DNA of 64,000 bases from Cordilura impudica (taxonomy: Eukaryota; Arthropoda; Insecta; Diptera; Scathophagidae). The notes beneath the pieces are model-generated. The model ran no database searches, was not told the DNA's origin, and saw only the letters and a program-made list of their open reading frames with translations. Each line of letters starts with the position of its first letter. The first letter of the stretch is position 1. The translations under genes and the position numbers were made by a program. Location: NCBI GenBank assembly GCA_963682025.1, contig OY821520.1:83915465-83979464 (forward strand), given 5' to 3'. Below, piece by piece: positions 44,344 through 55,734 of this stretch.

Positions 44344-47300
44344 GTAAGTCAAGTTAAATTGTAAAATAGATTGTACTGAAATTTTTATATAATTCCTAAG
44401 TCTCTAGTCTAGAAACAGGTTCGATTAATTTAAAATGGCTAAGGTTTTTTTTTGTGAAAATCTTACAACCTAAATGAAAGTTAATTTATATTGTATACCC
44501 TGCACCTCCCTGTGAGGTGAGTGTACAATGCGTTTGTGTTGATGTTTGTAACATCTCAAAATACCTAATCTAGACCCACTTTTTATTATACGGATCGAAC
44601 TAGAATCACTTTTTGAGTCTAGTTAACGATATCCGTCCGTCTGTCCGTCCATCTGTCTGTCTGTCCGTCCGTCTGTTTCTGTGTCTATTTACATTTTGTA
44701 ATCAAATTAAGGAATTAATACATTGGAATGAAATTTGGTATATAAGCTTCCATCGGCTAAAAGATGAGTTCTATTAACATCGGTGCATTATCAGACCAAG
44801 CCACCGTACAAATAACCCCTATCAGACCGACCAAAATTGTTGTAAGATCCAGATTACTATGCATCGATACAACTTTATGTAAGTGTGTGTGTCTTATACC
44901 CACTAATCACTAGTCAAAAAAAAAAAAAAACACGTAGGACCAATTTTAGTCATATTCCCCATATAAAGCCGATTCCAGATTTTTACTTAGAATTGGCTTC
45001 ACGAAATTAACCCAAATGAGGCCAAAACATTGCGTTTTGGCAGAAAGCAGTGGAACTCACACAGTATGCGTTTGCATTTACCATGAAAATGTTAAACTGA
45101 TGTTGAAGGAAATCACTTAAAGTATTTAGCAGATGATTCGGCAGAAGATTTACACGATTACCGCGATTGCCTTAAATTGACTATGTGTCCTAATGCAACA
45201 ACTTCTTGCCACTTAGGTGAATGTACCAATTGCCCGAAAACCACATTCATCAAAGAAAATTTAATCAACTCTTTAGATCGAGAATATATAGAGGAGGTCA
45301 AATTTGATTCTTGGATTCAGACTGACAGATGCACATTGAAAACAATCATTTTAAATGTGGATGATTTTGTGGAAGAAATGTGTACAGGATTACTAAACTT
45401 GAGAAACCATGACTTTTTAGTCAAAGAGCAATGGTCATTCTTCAAGGAGTTGAAGATACATTTGAGGTCTGGTGGATTCGTTATTTTATATGATTTCGCA
45501 GAAAACTATAAATATGTTCTTCAGGATGCCATACAAGCATTCCACTTCAATAACGACCAAGCAACTATATTCACAGTAGTTATTTACTACATGAAAGATG
45601 AAAAACTGGAACACAAAAGTATGGCAATCATATCCGACGATTTAAAACATGATAGCGCTGCAGTTTATGAGTACCAGAAGATGTATTATCTTATATCTAA
45701 AATCTAAATTTACAGTAAAGAAGGTATACTACGTTTCGGACGGAGCTCGTCAACATTTTAAAAACAAAAGTAGCTTGGCAAATCTTATGGCCCATGAAAA
45801 AGATTTTGGAATGCCAGCTGAGTGACATTTTCATCATACTGCTCATGGTAAAGGAGCATTTGATGGTATTGCAGCAAACTTTAAAAGAAATGCAGCGAAG
45901 TGTAGCCTCCAGTGCTCTCATCAAGATCGCATTTTAGAGGTTAACATATTCTGGGTATTACAGTATCGAGGGTATAAAATTTTAGTTAGGTATGTTATAT
46001 ACCTTCGGAAAGTTTAGTTTGTCTAGTTTCTCAGTAGAAGTTTTACTTGTAAGGTTTTACACACAAATAGGAAAAAATTTAAAATAGTGCATTTGTGAAA
46101 AATTGAAAAACCGTTGTCTTGAGTTACAAAACATTTATTTTGATATATATTCCACTCCCATCCCACTAAGCGACCAAAAAGCTCTTAAAGGAAAAATCCT
46201 AAGCTTTCTTATGAAAAAAAATGCCCTTTTTGAAAAAAAGGCAAAAAATGCTTTAATTTAGCAAAAAAAAAAAAGTCTACAAATTTTTTATTTTTTTTAA
46301 AGTATTTTTTTCCGAAATATTGAAGAAATAGCTATCTAAACTCTTTGGGAGAAAATTTTCCAAGAACAATAGGTAATAAGTTACATGGATGAGAAAAAAC
46401 ATCTGTTTGCCCAAAATGTCAAATTTTGATCCCCTCTAACTCAGAGATCTGGACCGATCTTGTTGAAAAATTGTGTCTAAACTACTATCCGAAAGGACTA
46501 ACCTTGGTGCAAATTTCATCCCGATCGGAAGACATCGGTTTCGAAAGTTGGTGCACTTGACATGAAATCCCCCATATGTATTTATTTGAATTATCACGCC
46601 CGCTAAAGTGGGAAATTTTAAAACCCTCGCATTAACTTGTTGCTGTAGCACTTTATATGGCATAAAAAATACCTAAATGCAATATATGAAGAGGTTAAAG
46701 AGAGGTTATGTTCTACTAGCGGATCCCAGCCCTCGAAATTTTATTTTTTCATTTTATAAATTATATTATAAGACCCTAAAAGTATGCTAATCAATAGTAG
46801 CCAATTCACAATTCAATACTTTTTAAATATCGATTGCGTATTGGTTTATGTCCAAAATTATTTTTCAATTCAACACAATTATTATTGTGAATGAAGAAAA
46901 GAAACTAATTGTTTTTGCACAATAACCAATTTAACAATAACCAATTTAATAAACACACATACACAGCATTTTATAATTTTATGTATATGTTATTATGTAT
47001 ATTTATGTATATGTTATTTTACTTCAAAAAAATTTTAAAATGTAAAAATCTGTAAATCTGATGGACAGCTAAAAATAAATACATTTCAAATAAGTTTGGT
47101 TAAAATCGGGAGAAAACTGTGGAACAAAAAATCGGTCACAAAAAATCGGCTTAATAATAATATTATAGATTATCTCATTCGGTCATCATAACTATAAAGG
47201 AGCTGTTTCCATGGAAATTTTCTCAGCATAGAGTCCTAGAAGAATGTACCTTTAACAAACCGACAAAAAGGAAGTTGAACAAATAAGTTTTATTCACATA

Positions 47301-49621
47301 TTACAAGAAGGCAAAATAACTACAGTAAAAGTAGATATATGGGGGGAACCCGAACGAACACAACGAAATACGTGATCCGTACTTTTTTAGCCGTCAGTCT
47401 CATATTTAGGTGGGGTAGGGGAAGGTACCACAATACGGCCGTTATTAGGTTTTTAGTGTGAAAATTTTTCATTTTATCCACAAAAAAACCATATTCAAAT
47501 TGGACATAATGGGAAAGGCATTTACAAGGTCTATAAAAAATGCTCGCGTTATTTAATAAAACCCTAAAATTTTAGGGGTCTTGTATGGTGGTACATACAA
47601 ATTTATTTATGAGGACGTATTTCAGCTTCTTTGATATAGCTGCTAGTTTGGGTTTTAGCTGATTTCTCCCGAAGATACCTCTTATGTGAGTTGATGCACC
47701 ACCCTGTGCATAAAATATTGGTAATATGGGTATCAATATTTATAAGCACCTAACCAATGTGTACAAAAAAATTTTAATTTCGAAGATTTAAGACATAGTT
47801 ACTCCCATAAAAAAAAATTGAAAAAATAAGATTATTTTCCTGTAAGCTGGAGTGGCCTTATTAAATCTTTTGTGTTTAATTCCGTAAGTTATTTAAAAAG
47901 AGTGGTATAACTAATAATCGACAAATCAAATATTTTATTCGAATAATCACTTAATTAATTAATCGTAGTATTTCCAAACGTTTCGGAAGACTTATCGTAT
48001 CAGCAAAAGAGTAGAGATTGTTTGCTTTATCAAAAACAACGACAATTAATGTTCCAGCTATTATTACTCAAGCATTAAATTATGTTAACTTTATAATTAT
48101 CAATTGTTTTATCTTTTTCATCGTCTTTCAACAGTTGCTTCTCAAAACCATATTTGGCCCGACTGCCTACTGTCAGCATAGTGATACCATTCTATAATGA
48201 ATATTTTTCAACATTGGCTCGAACTATGTACAGCATCGTCCGGCGTACACCCAGAGAGTTATTAAAAGAGATAATTATAGTAGATGATAAGAGCGATCGC
48301 GACTATTTGAAACAACAATTGGATGAATATGTCCGCCAACATTTTGGTGGACTAGTGAAAATTGTTAGATTAACAGAACGCACTGGACTAATTGGTGCTC
48401 GTTTGGCTGGTGCTAGACAGGCCTCCGGTGATGTCTTGATATTCTTTGATTCTCATATAGAGTGCGGTTACAATTGGTTACCACCACTTTTGGAGCCTAT
48501 AGCTTTGAATTCCAAAATTGCCACATCACCCATTGTGGATTTAATTGATCATGCCACTTTTAGTTATAAGGCTGCAGAGAAATCATTTGTTCGAGGAGCT
48601 TTCGATTGGAGTATGCTTTATAAGTTATTGCCACAACTACCGGAATTTGCAGGCAACACCACGCAGCCATATCCTAATCCTATAATGATGGGTGGTTTAT
48701 TTGCCATCGATCGTGAATTCTTTTGGCATTTGGGTGGCTATGATGAAGGTTTGGATATTTGGGGAGCTGAACAGTATGAATTAAGTTTCAAGATATGGAT
48801 GTGTGGCGGTATGTTGTTTGATGTACCCTGCTCAAGAGTGGGTCATGTATTTCGTGGACCCATGGTGGCACGACCAAGTCCGAGAGATTATAATTTTGTC
48901 GATAGGGTAAGATATAATATTGTTACCACCTGAAATGGAATTATTACAGAATTTTACTTTTCAGAACCACAAACGTGTCGCTGAAGTTTGGATGGACGAA
49001 TATAAAAATTATCTCTATGAACGCAATCCCAATGTTTATGACAGCATAGAGACTGGTGACTTAACAAAACAAATAGAGTTACGAGAATCCCTAAAATGTC
49101 ATACGTTTCAATGGTATCTAGATGAAATAGCACCGGATTTACTAGAAAAGTATCCGGTCAAAGTTAAGGAGAGTTATGCCTCCGGCACAATACAGAGCTT
49201 GGCATATCCCCAATACTGTCTAGATACTCTAGGCGGTGGCAGTAATAGCTTAGTTGGCCTGTACGTTTGTGCTGAAAATAAAACACATCCCCAAGGCAAT
49301 CAACTCTGGCAGTTAAGTCCGCATCGTGACTTACGCTTGCACAATCGTGAACTCTGTCTGGATGTACGCGATATTAATGCCGATACACAAGTATGGATGT
49401 GGACTTGTCATCAAGAGGGGGGTAATCAGTTTTGGTATTATGACGTTGAACATAAATGGTTGGTTCACGGTAGTGTTGGTGTGAATTGCTTAGAAGCCGT
49501 CCATTTGAATGGCCAAATGTCAGTTAGAGCAAATGCCTGTGATAACAGCAATCTTCGCATGAAATGGAATTTCGCTAATGTCAATCAGAAGTTATTGGAG
49601 ACATTTCACGATGATATTTAG
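43808..49621 (+). CDS. Polypeptide N-acetylgalactosaminyltransferase, GALNT10/pgant6-like (three exons)
   Basis: The enzyme transfers GalNAc from UDP-GalNAc to Ser/Thr of proteins in the Golgi, the first step of mucin-type O-glycosylation. Joining 43808-44343, 48135-48906 and 48965-49621 gives 654 residues, a normal length. A short cytoplasmic tail is followed by a membrane anchor (14-31), then a stem with Pro-rich [12 protein letters not shown]. The catalytic domain starts near [20 protein letters not shown] and [20 protein letters not shown]. The metal-binding DSH is at 284-286, [20 protein letters not shown] around 363-382, and [18 protein letters not shown] at 385-402. Residues from about 515 to the end form an R-type (beta-trefoil) lectin domain with YCLD, LCLD and NCLE and NQLW/NQFW motifs, which steers the enzyme to glycopeptides. 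The WG(G/A)EQYE and GGYD context points to the GALNT10 group (Drosophila pgant6 and close paralogues). WGAE replaces the usual WGGE. Which paralogue it is cannot be settled here. Confidence 0.92.
44494..44995 (+). mobile_element. HINE-like element, diverged and 3' truncated
   Basis: ATACCCTGCACCTCCCTGTG start, a long mixed GTCC/GTCT block, then AAATTTGGTATATAAGCTTC, TTATACCCACTAATCACTAG and AGTCATATTCCCCATATAAA. It stops near TTACTTAGAATTGG without the 3' hairpin. It gives the uninterrupted sequence for the insertion site at 21828 in the diverged HINE at 21589-23785. Confidence 0.75.
45020..45960 (+). pseudogene. Degenerate gene of an arthropod repeat-associated protein family
   Basis: From [20 protein letters not shown] (about 45041) the sequence runs to a 176-codon open stretch at 45177-45707 ([74 protein letters not shown]). 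After a frame shift come [26 protein letters not shown] (then TGA), [20 protein letters not shown] and [10 protein letters not shown] recall the order DRC, DFAENY, ISDD..HD, SDGA..Q(F/Y)KN, HGK(G)..DG from multicopy arthropod and cnidarian proteins, probably encoded by a transposable element. The acidic and His positions could form a DDE-like nuclease, but this is inference. At least one nonsense codon and one frameshift make it dead. It lies in sense orientation in the host intron. Confidence 0.65.
45961..46715. other. Intronic DNA with an unassigned repeat
   Basis: The segment 46415-46580 (TCAAATTTTGATCCCCTCTA, TGCAAATTTCATCCCGATCG, CATGAAATCCCCCATATG) has the look of a multicopy fly repeat, but it occurs once in this window. 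The rest has no recognised content. Confidence 0.35.
46716..47169 (-). mobile_element. Nonautonomous Helitron, copy H7
   Basis: Left edge CTAGCGGATCCCAGCCCTCG after an A; right edge AATATTATAGA, giving TCTATAATATT on the element strand. The body is shared with H1 and H3 (GGTTTATGTCC, AAATCTGTAAATCTGATGGA, AAAATCGGGAGAAAAC). It lies in the first intron of the GalNAc-transferase gene, in antisense. Confidence 0.85.
47170..48134. other. 3' part of intron 1, no recognised element
   Basis: AT-rich intronic DNA leading to the acceptor TCTTTCAACAG at 48134. Nothing else recognised. Confidence 0.5.
48135..48906 (+). CDS. GalNAc-transferase exon 2 (catalytic GT-A core)
   Basis: Encodes residues 179-436: [20 protein letters not shown], the nucleotide-binding [24 protein letters not shown], the metal-binding FFDSHIE, and [13 protein letters not shown] to the [18 protein letters not shown] segment. 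Acceptor TTTCAACAG|T, donor GATAGG|GTAAGA. The open frame runs on into the intron to 48933. Confidence 0.92.
48907..48964 (+). other. Second intron of the GalNAc-transferase gene (58 bp)
   Basis: GTAAGA ... TTTACTTTTCAG, a typical short fly intron. Splicing joins FVDR to [14 protein letters not shown] in phase 0. Confidence 0.9.
48965..49621 (+). CDS. GalNAc-transferase exon 3 (lectin domain and stop)
   Basis: Encodes residues 437-654. [18 protein letters not shown] completes the catalytic domain. It is followed by [20 protein letters not shown] and the beta-trefoil lectin domain with its CLD/QxW-type repeats ([40 protein letters not shown]). Stop TAG at 49619-49621. Confidence 0.92.
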   Translation, partial: NHKRVAEVWMDEYKNYLYERNPNVYDSIETGDLTKQIELRESLKCHTFQWYLDEIAPDLLEKYPVKVKESYASGTIQSLAYPQYCLDTLGGGSNSLVGLYVCAENKTHPQGNQLWQLSPHRDLRLHNRELCLDVRDINADTQVWMWTCHQEGGNQFWYYDVEHKWLVHGSVGVNCLEAVHLNGQMSVRANACDNSNLRMKWNFANVNQKLLETFHDDI

Positions 49622-50912
49622 CACAACAATTTCTGACGGTGTATTCAATTGTTTGTAAATAATTTACCACATAATTGACTTCATTTTTCAAACACTGATT
49701 GCCAGATAAGTTAATAACGATGTATGTAGCAGTGGTACGTAGTGTACTTGAGAGTGAAACCAAAAAGCGGCAAAAGATTTTCTAGTTTTTAAATTTTGAT
49801 TTACGCACTCAATTTGTGTTTGAAAAAAAAAATAGAAGTAAATTGTTTGCCATACATCGATATCAGTAGTTCTCCATACTACTCACTTACTTACATACTT
49901 ACATACCTACTTACTTATGTACTTAGTAGTTGTTCACATGTCAAAATTAGATTGAAATATCGATAATAAAAATGTTCTTATGGCTTCAACTATATTGCAG
50001 ATACATCACGAAATAGCTTGAAGATCTTATGAAGTTTCAGTGTTATAAAATTTAACTATGTTGTTCTACATTGTACTGTTAGGCAAATTACAGAGAAGAA
50101 AAACAACTAAAAAGATGAAGAACATCAATTATTTTTTTATTTTTTGTACTTAATATACAACTAATATCAACACTAATTTCAGGAAAAACTTTCATTCTTT
50201 CAGAGATATTTGATTAATTAATGAACAAAACTTTCAAAAATCAAGAAAATTATGGTCGGACTATGTCGATTATACGATACCCTATACCAAGAGTATGAGG
50301 AATTTGTCAAATGTCAAGATAACTAATGGCTATGTTTGTTGTCTGGATATAAATTTACCCTGCGATTAGTGAAACTCACGTTGGCCTTAAAAGAGTGAAA
50401 AAGGTCCGCCATACAAAGGCTGAAAATTGTTTTTCATTGGCCAAAATTCTGGAACTTTTGAACCGATCAAAATATATTAGTACTTCTTTTCTAGTGGGTA
50501 GATATTTAGTCGATCTTGAGTTTGTTTCAATTTCATTAAAATTGATTGAGTACTTTTTAAGAAATTCTAGGTCAAAGTTGAAATTTCCATTTTTTTTTTA
50601 CCTTTTAGCATCAACTATGGGTTGTTATTTTTTTCATTTATTAAAAAATGTCATATTTGGATTTTAATAACAATTACAAATATTTTTTGTAATAAAGGGA
50701 TTTTTTTTTAAATGCTTACACTCAAAAAAAATTTTTACACTAAAAAAAAAGTAAAGTCAACTGGAAATTTTGCTATTACTACTGACAAATTAAAAATTGT
50801 TTGCTGTTAAATTTGCAAAATTGTTTACACTCAAAGAATATTTACACTTAAAAAAAAGTTAGTAATATTATCTAATAGTCTTGCTATTACTAAAAAAAAA
50901 TTTATCATTTTT
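49622..50912. other. 3' UTR and downstream spacer of the GalNAc-transferase gene
   Basis: The 3' UTR probably ends after the AATAAA at 49965. A TACTTACTTACATACTTACA-type microsatellite lies at about 49888-49920. GATACCCTATACC at 50277 resembles a HINE start, but the following sequence does not match the main family. The 90-codon frame at 50395 has no recognised homology. Confidence 0.5.
49965..49970 (+). terminator. Candidate polyadenylation signal AATAAA
   Basis: First canonical AATAAA after the GalNAc-transferase stop codon, 344 bp downstream. Placement is by motif only. Confidence 0.45.
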
Positions 50913-51599
50913 ATACCCTCCACTCCAGTGTGCAGAGGGTATATATAAGTTTGTCATTCCGTTTGTAATAATTAGAAAAAAAATTTCGGACCCCATAAAA
51001 TATATATATTTGTGATCCTTATAACAACCGGAGTTGATATAGCGATGTCCGTCTGTCCGTCTGTGGAAATCACGATGACGGCATCAATCGGGTAGCTAGG
51101 GTGCTCGTTGACATAAAAAATGATTCACTAACATCCTGAAAAGTTTGCTGTTTAAAATCGTCCAAATCGGTCGATTAGGGCCCGAGATTTGAATGAAGAA
51201 CTAAAAAAAGTCTTGAAAAAATATAATTTTCTATGTTGTTCTTGTCACGATCACGCCCTGAATAGTGCAGCTACAGTGATCATTTTTAGTCAGAATGATT
51301 CACCAAATTCATAGGAAAATTTCTATTTCAAAATTCATTAAAATCGGTGGAACAGGTCCAGGGAAATCTCTGAAAAATTAAAAAACAATGAAAAATATGA
51401 TGTTTCTATATCGTTCTTGTTGTTATTCTAAATGTTGTATGGTTGTCATAGCTGGACTTGTTGTTTTTGTGGTCGTTGTGGTAATAATATAATAAAAACT
51501 AACCCTTTGTACATTTTTTTTTATCAACTCTGGTAGAAAAATTTAAAAGTTTCCATTGTTTTGGCATCACTCTAAAAATTTGTTAGATCATTTGTGTTA

Positions 51600-51715
51600 T
51601 TCCCACGAGCCTGCCTGCAAAATTTCAGATCGAATGGCTCACGGGAAATTGATTAAAATCGATCCAAAATTTTTTCGACAAGCAGACACTACGAGCTAAT
51701 ATAAAGGGAGTAAAA
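51600..51715. repeat. Fragment shared with the TACTCCCTTT MITE
   Basis: CCACGAGCCTGCCTGCAAAA then TTTCAGATCGAATGGCTCAC and, at the end, ATAAAGGGAGTAAAAA correspond to 33255-33390. It is an old insertion or a shared subregion inside the long HINE-like element. Confidence 0.55.
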
Positions 51716-51719
51716 ATTC

Positions 51720-53900
51720 ACCAACATCTAAAGCAAATAATGCTAAAATACCTAGTTGTTAATAAAAAAAAAAAAAACGATGTAAATATACATAGCAAAA
51801 AAAAATTTTATGTATAAATTTATTTATAAATTTATATAAACATATTAAATAATACAAATAATATACATATATTTTCTATATACATATGTATATCCATAAT
51901 AACTGCATGTTAGAAATAAATCGGTATATTATTTTATTTACATAAAATTCTGCAATATTTTGTTATGGGGAAAATACATTTCTTTTGCATTAACAGAGTG
52001 TCACTTCATTTTGCTCAGCGTGACTATGCCACAGTAGATGGCGCCACAATTTTTGTTTGTTCTAATTAGCTTTGCATTAGTTATTTCTATTTTAACATGA
52101 ATGTTAATATTTTCAACTGGATATCATACTGAACAATGTTAAGAGTATACACGGGCTGGTATTTTATTTCATACGTATTTTCATTATTCTTTTACAAATA
52201 TGAACATAAGTTTGGCATATTAACTTTTTGTTGTCTTTACAAAATAGAGTTACCGAGTTCATCAATGAGTTTTTTGCTTTCAAAACAGTTCTACATAGTT
52301 ATATAGAATTATTATTCTGCTTTACCTACAAAATATCTGATTGCGATTACATCTAATTTTTAAAAATTGTTTATAATTACTAAAGCATTATTATTCACAT
52401 AAATACAAAATTGCACTTTTAAATTTTCCATTCAAATTTAAGAAAATATAAATTCTAAAAACTGGAATTAAATATTTCCAATTACAAATTACAATTAATT
52501 GAATTTCAGAAAATCATACCAAAACGTCGGAAATTATAATTTTAAATTTAGAAGACATCAATTGCATCTTTAATATATAAATTTTATTCGTTAAACACAA
52601 ATTGAAATTCCAAAAAAAAAAAAAAAAAAACACGAAATACCTATGTTTACATTTAAAAAATTTTTACATTTAAAAAAAATATTGGCATTCAGGAGAAATT
52701 AATATCTTTTCCGTACCGCGATTCAGTAACTTCTTTTAACGATAGTTAAAAAAAGAAAATTGCAAAATTATCAGTAAAATTTTTAAACGATATTCGCTAT
52801 TGTTAAAGTCAGCTGTTGTTGTTATCTAAACGACAACCATTTTTGTGTTGTTTATACAATCGATAAAAACTTTTAGGTTGAAATGTCGTCATACATAAAT
52901 AAAAGTCATAAAATAGTGAAAATATTTTGCTTTTATTAAAAAACTTTTTTATTATTTATTACAATTCATTATTTCATTTTCAAATAAATACACAGAAATA
53001 TTAGTAAAAAAATAAAGATATTAAACATAAACATAAAATCATCCTGTCAAACACGAAGTAATTTGTTTTTTTCTATTCTTCTTTGTGTTTTTCGTTTATT
53101 TTGACAGAGATGCCACTCGTTTACAATTTAAATAAATAGAAAAGTAGATTTGTCGACTGTGGTAAGATGTATGTACTTAGTGAATCACTTAATCCTTAGT
53201 GCAAACAACAATAGCTGTCGATATATTTTGCGATTGTCGGATCGTTGAAATTTACAGAATCATACTACAGAAAACATTAATTTAAATTCAATGAATTTTA
53301 GAAAACGTCAAATGATATTAAGGAATTGCGATCATAAAAACTGTTACATAAATAAACGCAATTAGATGAGAATGTTATTTTTTATATATAAATTTTCACA
53401 ATTTTTTTTGGATGAAAATTTGAAGTTTTTCAGAAAATAAAGAGAACAAATTATTTTATTTAAAGTGTTTGGGACATTTGGTTTTTTGCGTTTGGCATCC
53501 CTAATTTGAATATTTATTATTATAAATTTATTTTCTATGTTTTCCAAATATGGCAATATTTTAATAAAAAATTGAGAGAGTTTTTTTTTGGTTATTATTT
53601 TGTTACTCCATCCAACCTATATGGCCGCAATGAAGAAATATTTGGCCAGTTAAAAGAAACTATACAGCCATCTCCAATTAGCACGATTTAATGCATATAG
53701 GCACCCTACACAACCATTACCTTTGCAATGGAGATTAGGGCGAGCTATTTAATTAGCAAAAACTAAATTAAAGGAGAAGTTATGTCATATAACATGAAAT
53801 GCATGCATATAGGTATATAACCTAAATGCATGCCGATCAGCAACCACGATGACCAAAAAGTAAACACCCAAATAAATCCGAAATAATAGAAAGGACGAAA
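51720..53900. other. AT-rich interior with traces of the CAATTG minisatellite
   Basis: AT-rich DNA within the span of the long HINE-like element. It has ATTTCAGAAAATCAT and AGAAGACATCAATTGCATC near 52500-52570, and CAGAAAACATTAATTTAAAT with GATATTAAGGA near 53270-53320. These parallel 11935-12200. No gene is supported. Confidence 0.45.
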
Positions 53901-54169
53901 ACCAACCCAAAGAATTTGTTGAAATAATTTGGTATTAAGTTTAACAAATTGTTTACTTTTTCATTCACATTTATTATCAAGACTCAAACCGAGGTGGAGG
54001 GTATCAAATATTCGGCACAGCCGAATTTAACACTCTTACTTGTTTGCTGTCAAATTTGTTAATTTTTGCAAAATAAATCTGCTGAACATTAGCACAATGA
54101 TTTTGATTTTGATATGAAACTAAGGGTTTTTATTTTTTGAAACTTTCTTATTTATTAAAACATTTCATA

Positions 54170-55711
54170 CAGTCAGTCAATAAAGTTTGTAAGCAAACTG
54201 TAAATCAAAATTCAATTCAAAATTTTTCGCACACCCTGTATTACGTTGCCGTCTTTATTTTTCTGTTTTGTTGTTTATTATGTTAGCTTCCAGCATCTAG
54301 TTAGAATAACTAGTTTTTAAAGCACCGTTAGATTTGCAAGTAATTGTTTTTCTGATTGATGTAAAAATCATGTCAATAAAGTTTGTATGCAAAACGCACA
54401 GTTAATTCCGGTCTTTGCGTGTAAGGTGACAAAATGAACTTCAGAACAATTATTTTATATTTTGATTAGGATTTACAGTGTTTTTAAAAGTTTTGGTTGT
54501 ATATTTGGAAAATATGCATTATAAACATACATCAAATAGCATCAATGGCAAAGAATTGTCTTCGGATCTCAGAGAAGTAATAATAAAACTCTACCTGGAG
54601 CACAAAACTCAAAGACAAATAGAATCAATGCAATCGTAAAAAAAACAATAGAAAGGTGCAGAAGGCAAGGAAATAATAATAACAAGGCAAGATCTGGTCG
54701 GCCAATCCACATTCACATCCTGTGGGAAACGAATTATCGTGCACAATATGCAAAAAAATCCGAAAATTTCTGCACGAAAATTACAGATGGAAATTGAAAA
54801 TTAGGTGAGAAAAGTTTGTATTACAGCAATAATTCGCAAAGTATTCCATTCGGAATCAATACATCAAATTTCCAAAAAAAGCCGCTTGTAAGCCCAATAA
54901 ACCGAAAAAAGAGACTCTTATTCTCAAAACAATATGATACGGCCGCCCAAAGCTTTTGGAACACCATTATTTTTTCGGACGAAAGCAAATTCGGATTAGA
55001 TGGACGAGCCAGGTATGGCGAATACCCAATTCTGAGCTTGAGCCACATAACACGATGGGCACAGTCAAACACTGTGGTGGATCAGTACTCGTTTGGGGGT
55101 GTATAGCTGCCTCTGGAGTGGGTAAATTTGTTTTTATAGATGATTATAATGGTTTGGTTTGGCTATTTAAATATTTTAAAAAATAACTTGCATATAAGTG
55201 GTGCTAAACTTGGGATTGCCGAGTCACTGGTGTTCCAGCCAGACAACGATCCAAGCACAACTCGCTTAATGTCAAAGAGTGGTTCTTCTATGAAATAAAA
55301 AACAACTTAAAACCCCACCCCAGTCGCCCGATATTAATCCTATTGAGCATTTGTGGGTCCACCTCGAGCGCCAAATCAGAAAATACAAGATTAGATCCAA
55401 AGAAGACTTGAAAAAGAACCTTTTAGAAGAGTCGGAGAAAATACCACCAAGCGTTACCACGAACCTGGTGTCATCGATGAAAAACCGTCTAAAAGCAGTC
55501 ATAACAAATAAAGGCTTTCAAACTAACCTATGAAAAAATTAATTACCTTTTCTTGACTAAGATTTGCATACATACTTTTTTTGACATATTTTTTAAGATA
55601 TTTGCGCTTAAGTTGTTATTTTAGACGTTAAGTTTCCCTTTGTTTTTTTTATGTTTCGAAATAAAATTTCCTATCTTCTTTAAAAAAAAATTAGATTTTC
55701 TTTCATCGCTG
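54170..55711 (+). mobile_element. Tc1-like DNA transposon with IR/DR-type ends, inactive
   Basis: The left tip is TA|CAGTCAGTCAATAAAG, with a second direct copy of the repeat inside at 54371 (ATGTCAATAAAGTTTGTATG). The right side has the inverse at 55557-55592 (TTTGCATACATACTTTTTTT) and an outer tip CATCGCTG|TA. Double inverted/direct repeats at the ends are known in Tc1 relatives. The transposase between them is broken. Confidence 0.75.
54514..55533 (+). pseudogene. Tc1-family (DD34E) transposase pseudogene
   Basis: It starts MHYKHTSNSINGKELSSDLR and EVIIKLYLEHKTQRQIES (helix-turn-helix). Then come KNPKISARKLQMEIEN and, in other frames, WNTIIFSDESKFGL with the first catalytic Asp and HNTMGTVKHCGGSVLVWGCI. 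The second catalytic region (VFQPDNDPSTT) has lost the usual QDN to PDN. Then come PQSPDINPIEHLWVHLERQI with the third acidic residue and an intact tail to FQTNL. At least three frameshifts or stops show the gene is dead, although long pieces remain close to the family pattern. Confidence 0.85.
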
Positions 55712-55734
55712 TACAGTGAATATATATTTTTTGA

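Larger units (their letters stand above)
44344..48134 (+). other. First intron of the GalNAc-transferase gene, repeat-packed
   Basis: It begins GTAAGT and ends TTTCAACAG. Inside lie a truncated HINE (44494-44995), a dead repeat-derived protein gene (45020-45960) and a Helitron (46716-47169). The joined codon GA|T and the recovered [14 protein letters not shown] junction confirm the intron. Confidence 0.88.
50913..54043 (+). mobile_element. Long HINE-like element, second subfamily (or two ends of a disrupted one)
   Basis: The 5' end is ATACCCTCCACTCCAGTGTG and then GAGGGTATATATAAG, followed by a GTCCGTCTGTCCGTCTG block. The 3' end is GGTGGAGGGTATCAAATA, the hairpin ATTCGGCACAGCCGAAT and CTTACTTGTTT. 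The start and GGTGGAGGGTAT near the 3' end form subterminal inverted repeats, as in the main family. At 3.1 kb it is four times longer than the 0.8 kb copies. The middle (about 51720-53900) is AT-rich and includes CAATTG minisatellite traces, so it may be a HINE swollen by insertions. No long frame survives. Confidence 0.6.

Noticed and set aside
50270..50300. GATACCCTATACC at 50277 as the start of another HINE
   Set aside because: No GTCC block, hairpin or family body follows; a short match only.
50395..50667. 90-codon frame downstream of the GalNAc-transferase
   Set aside because: No recognisable protein family, ends in poly-Phe and is probably repeat-derived.
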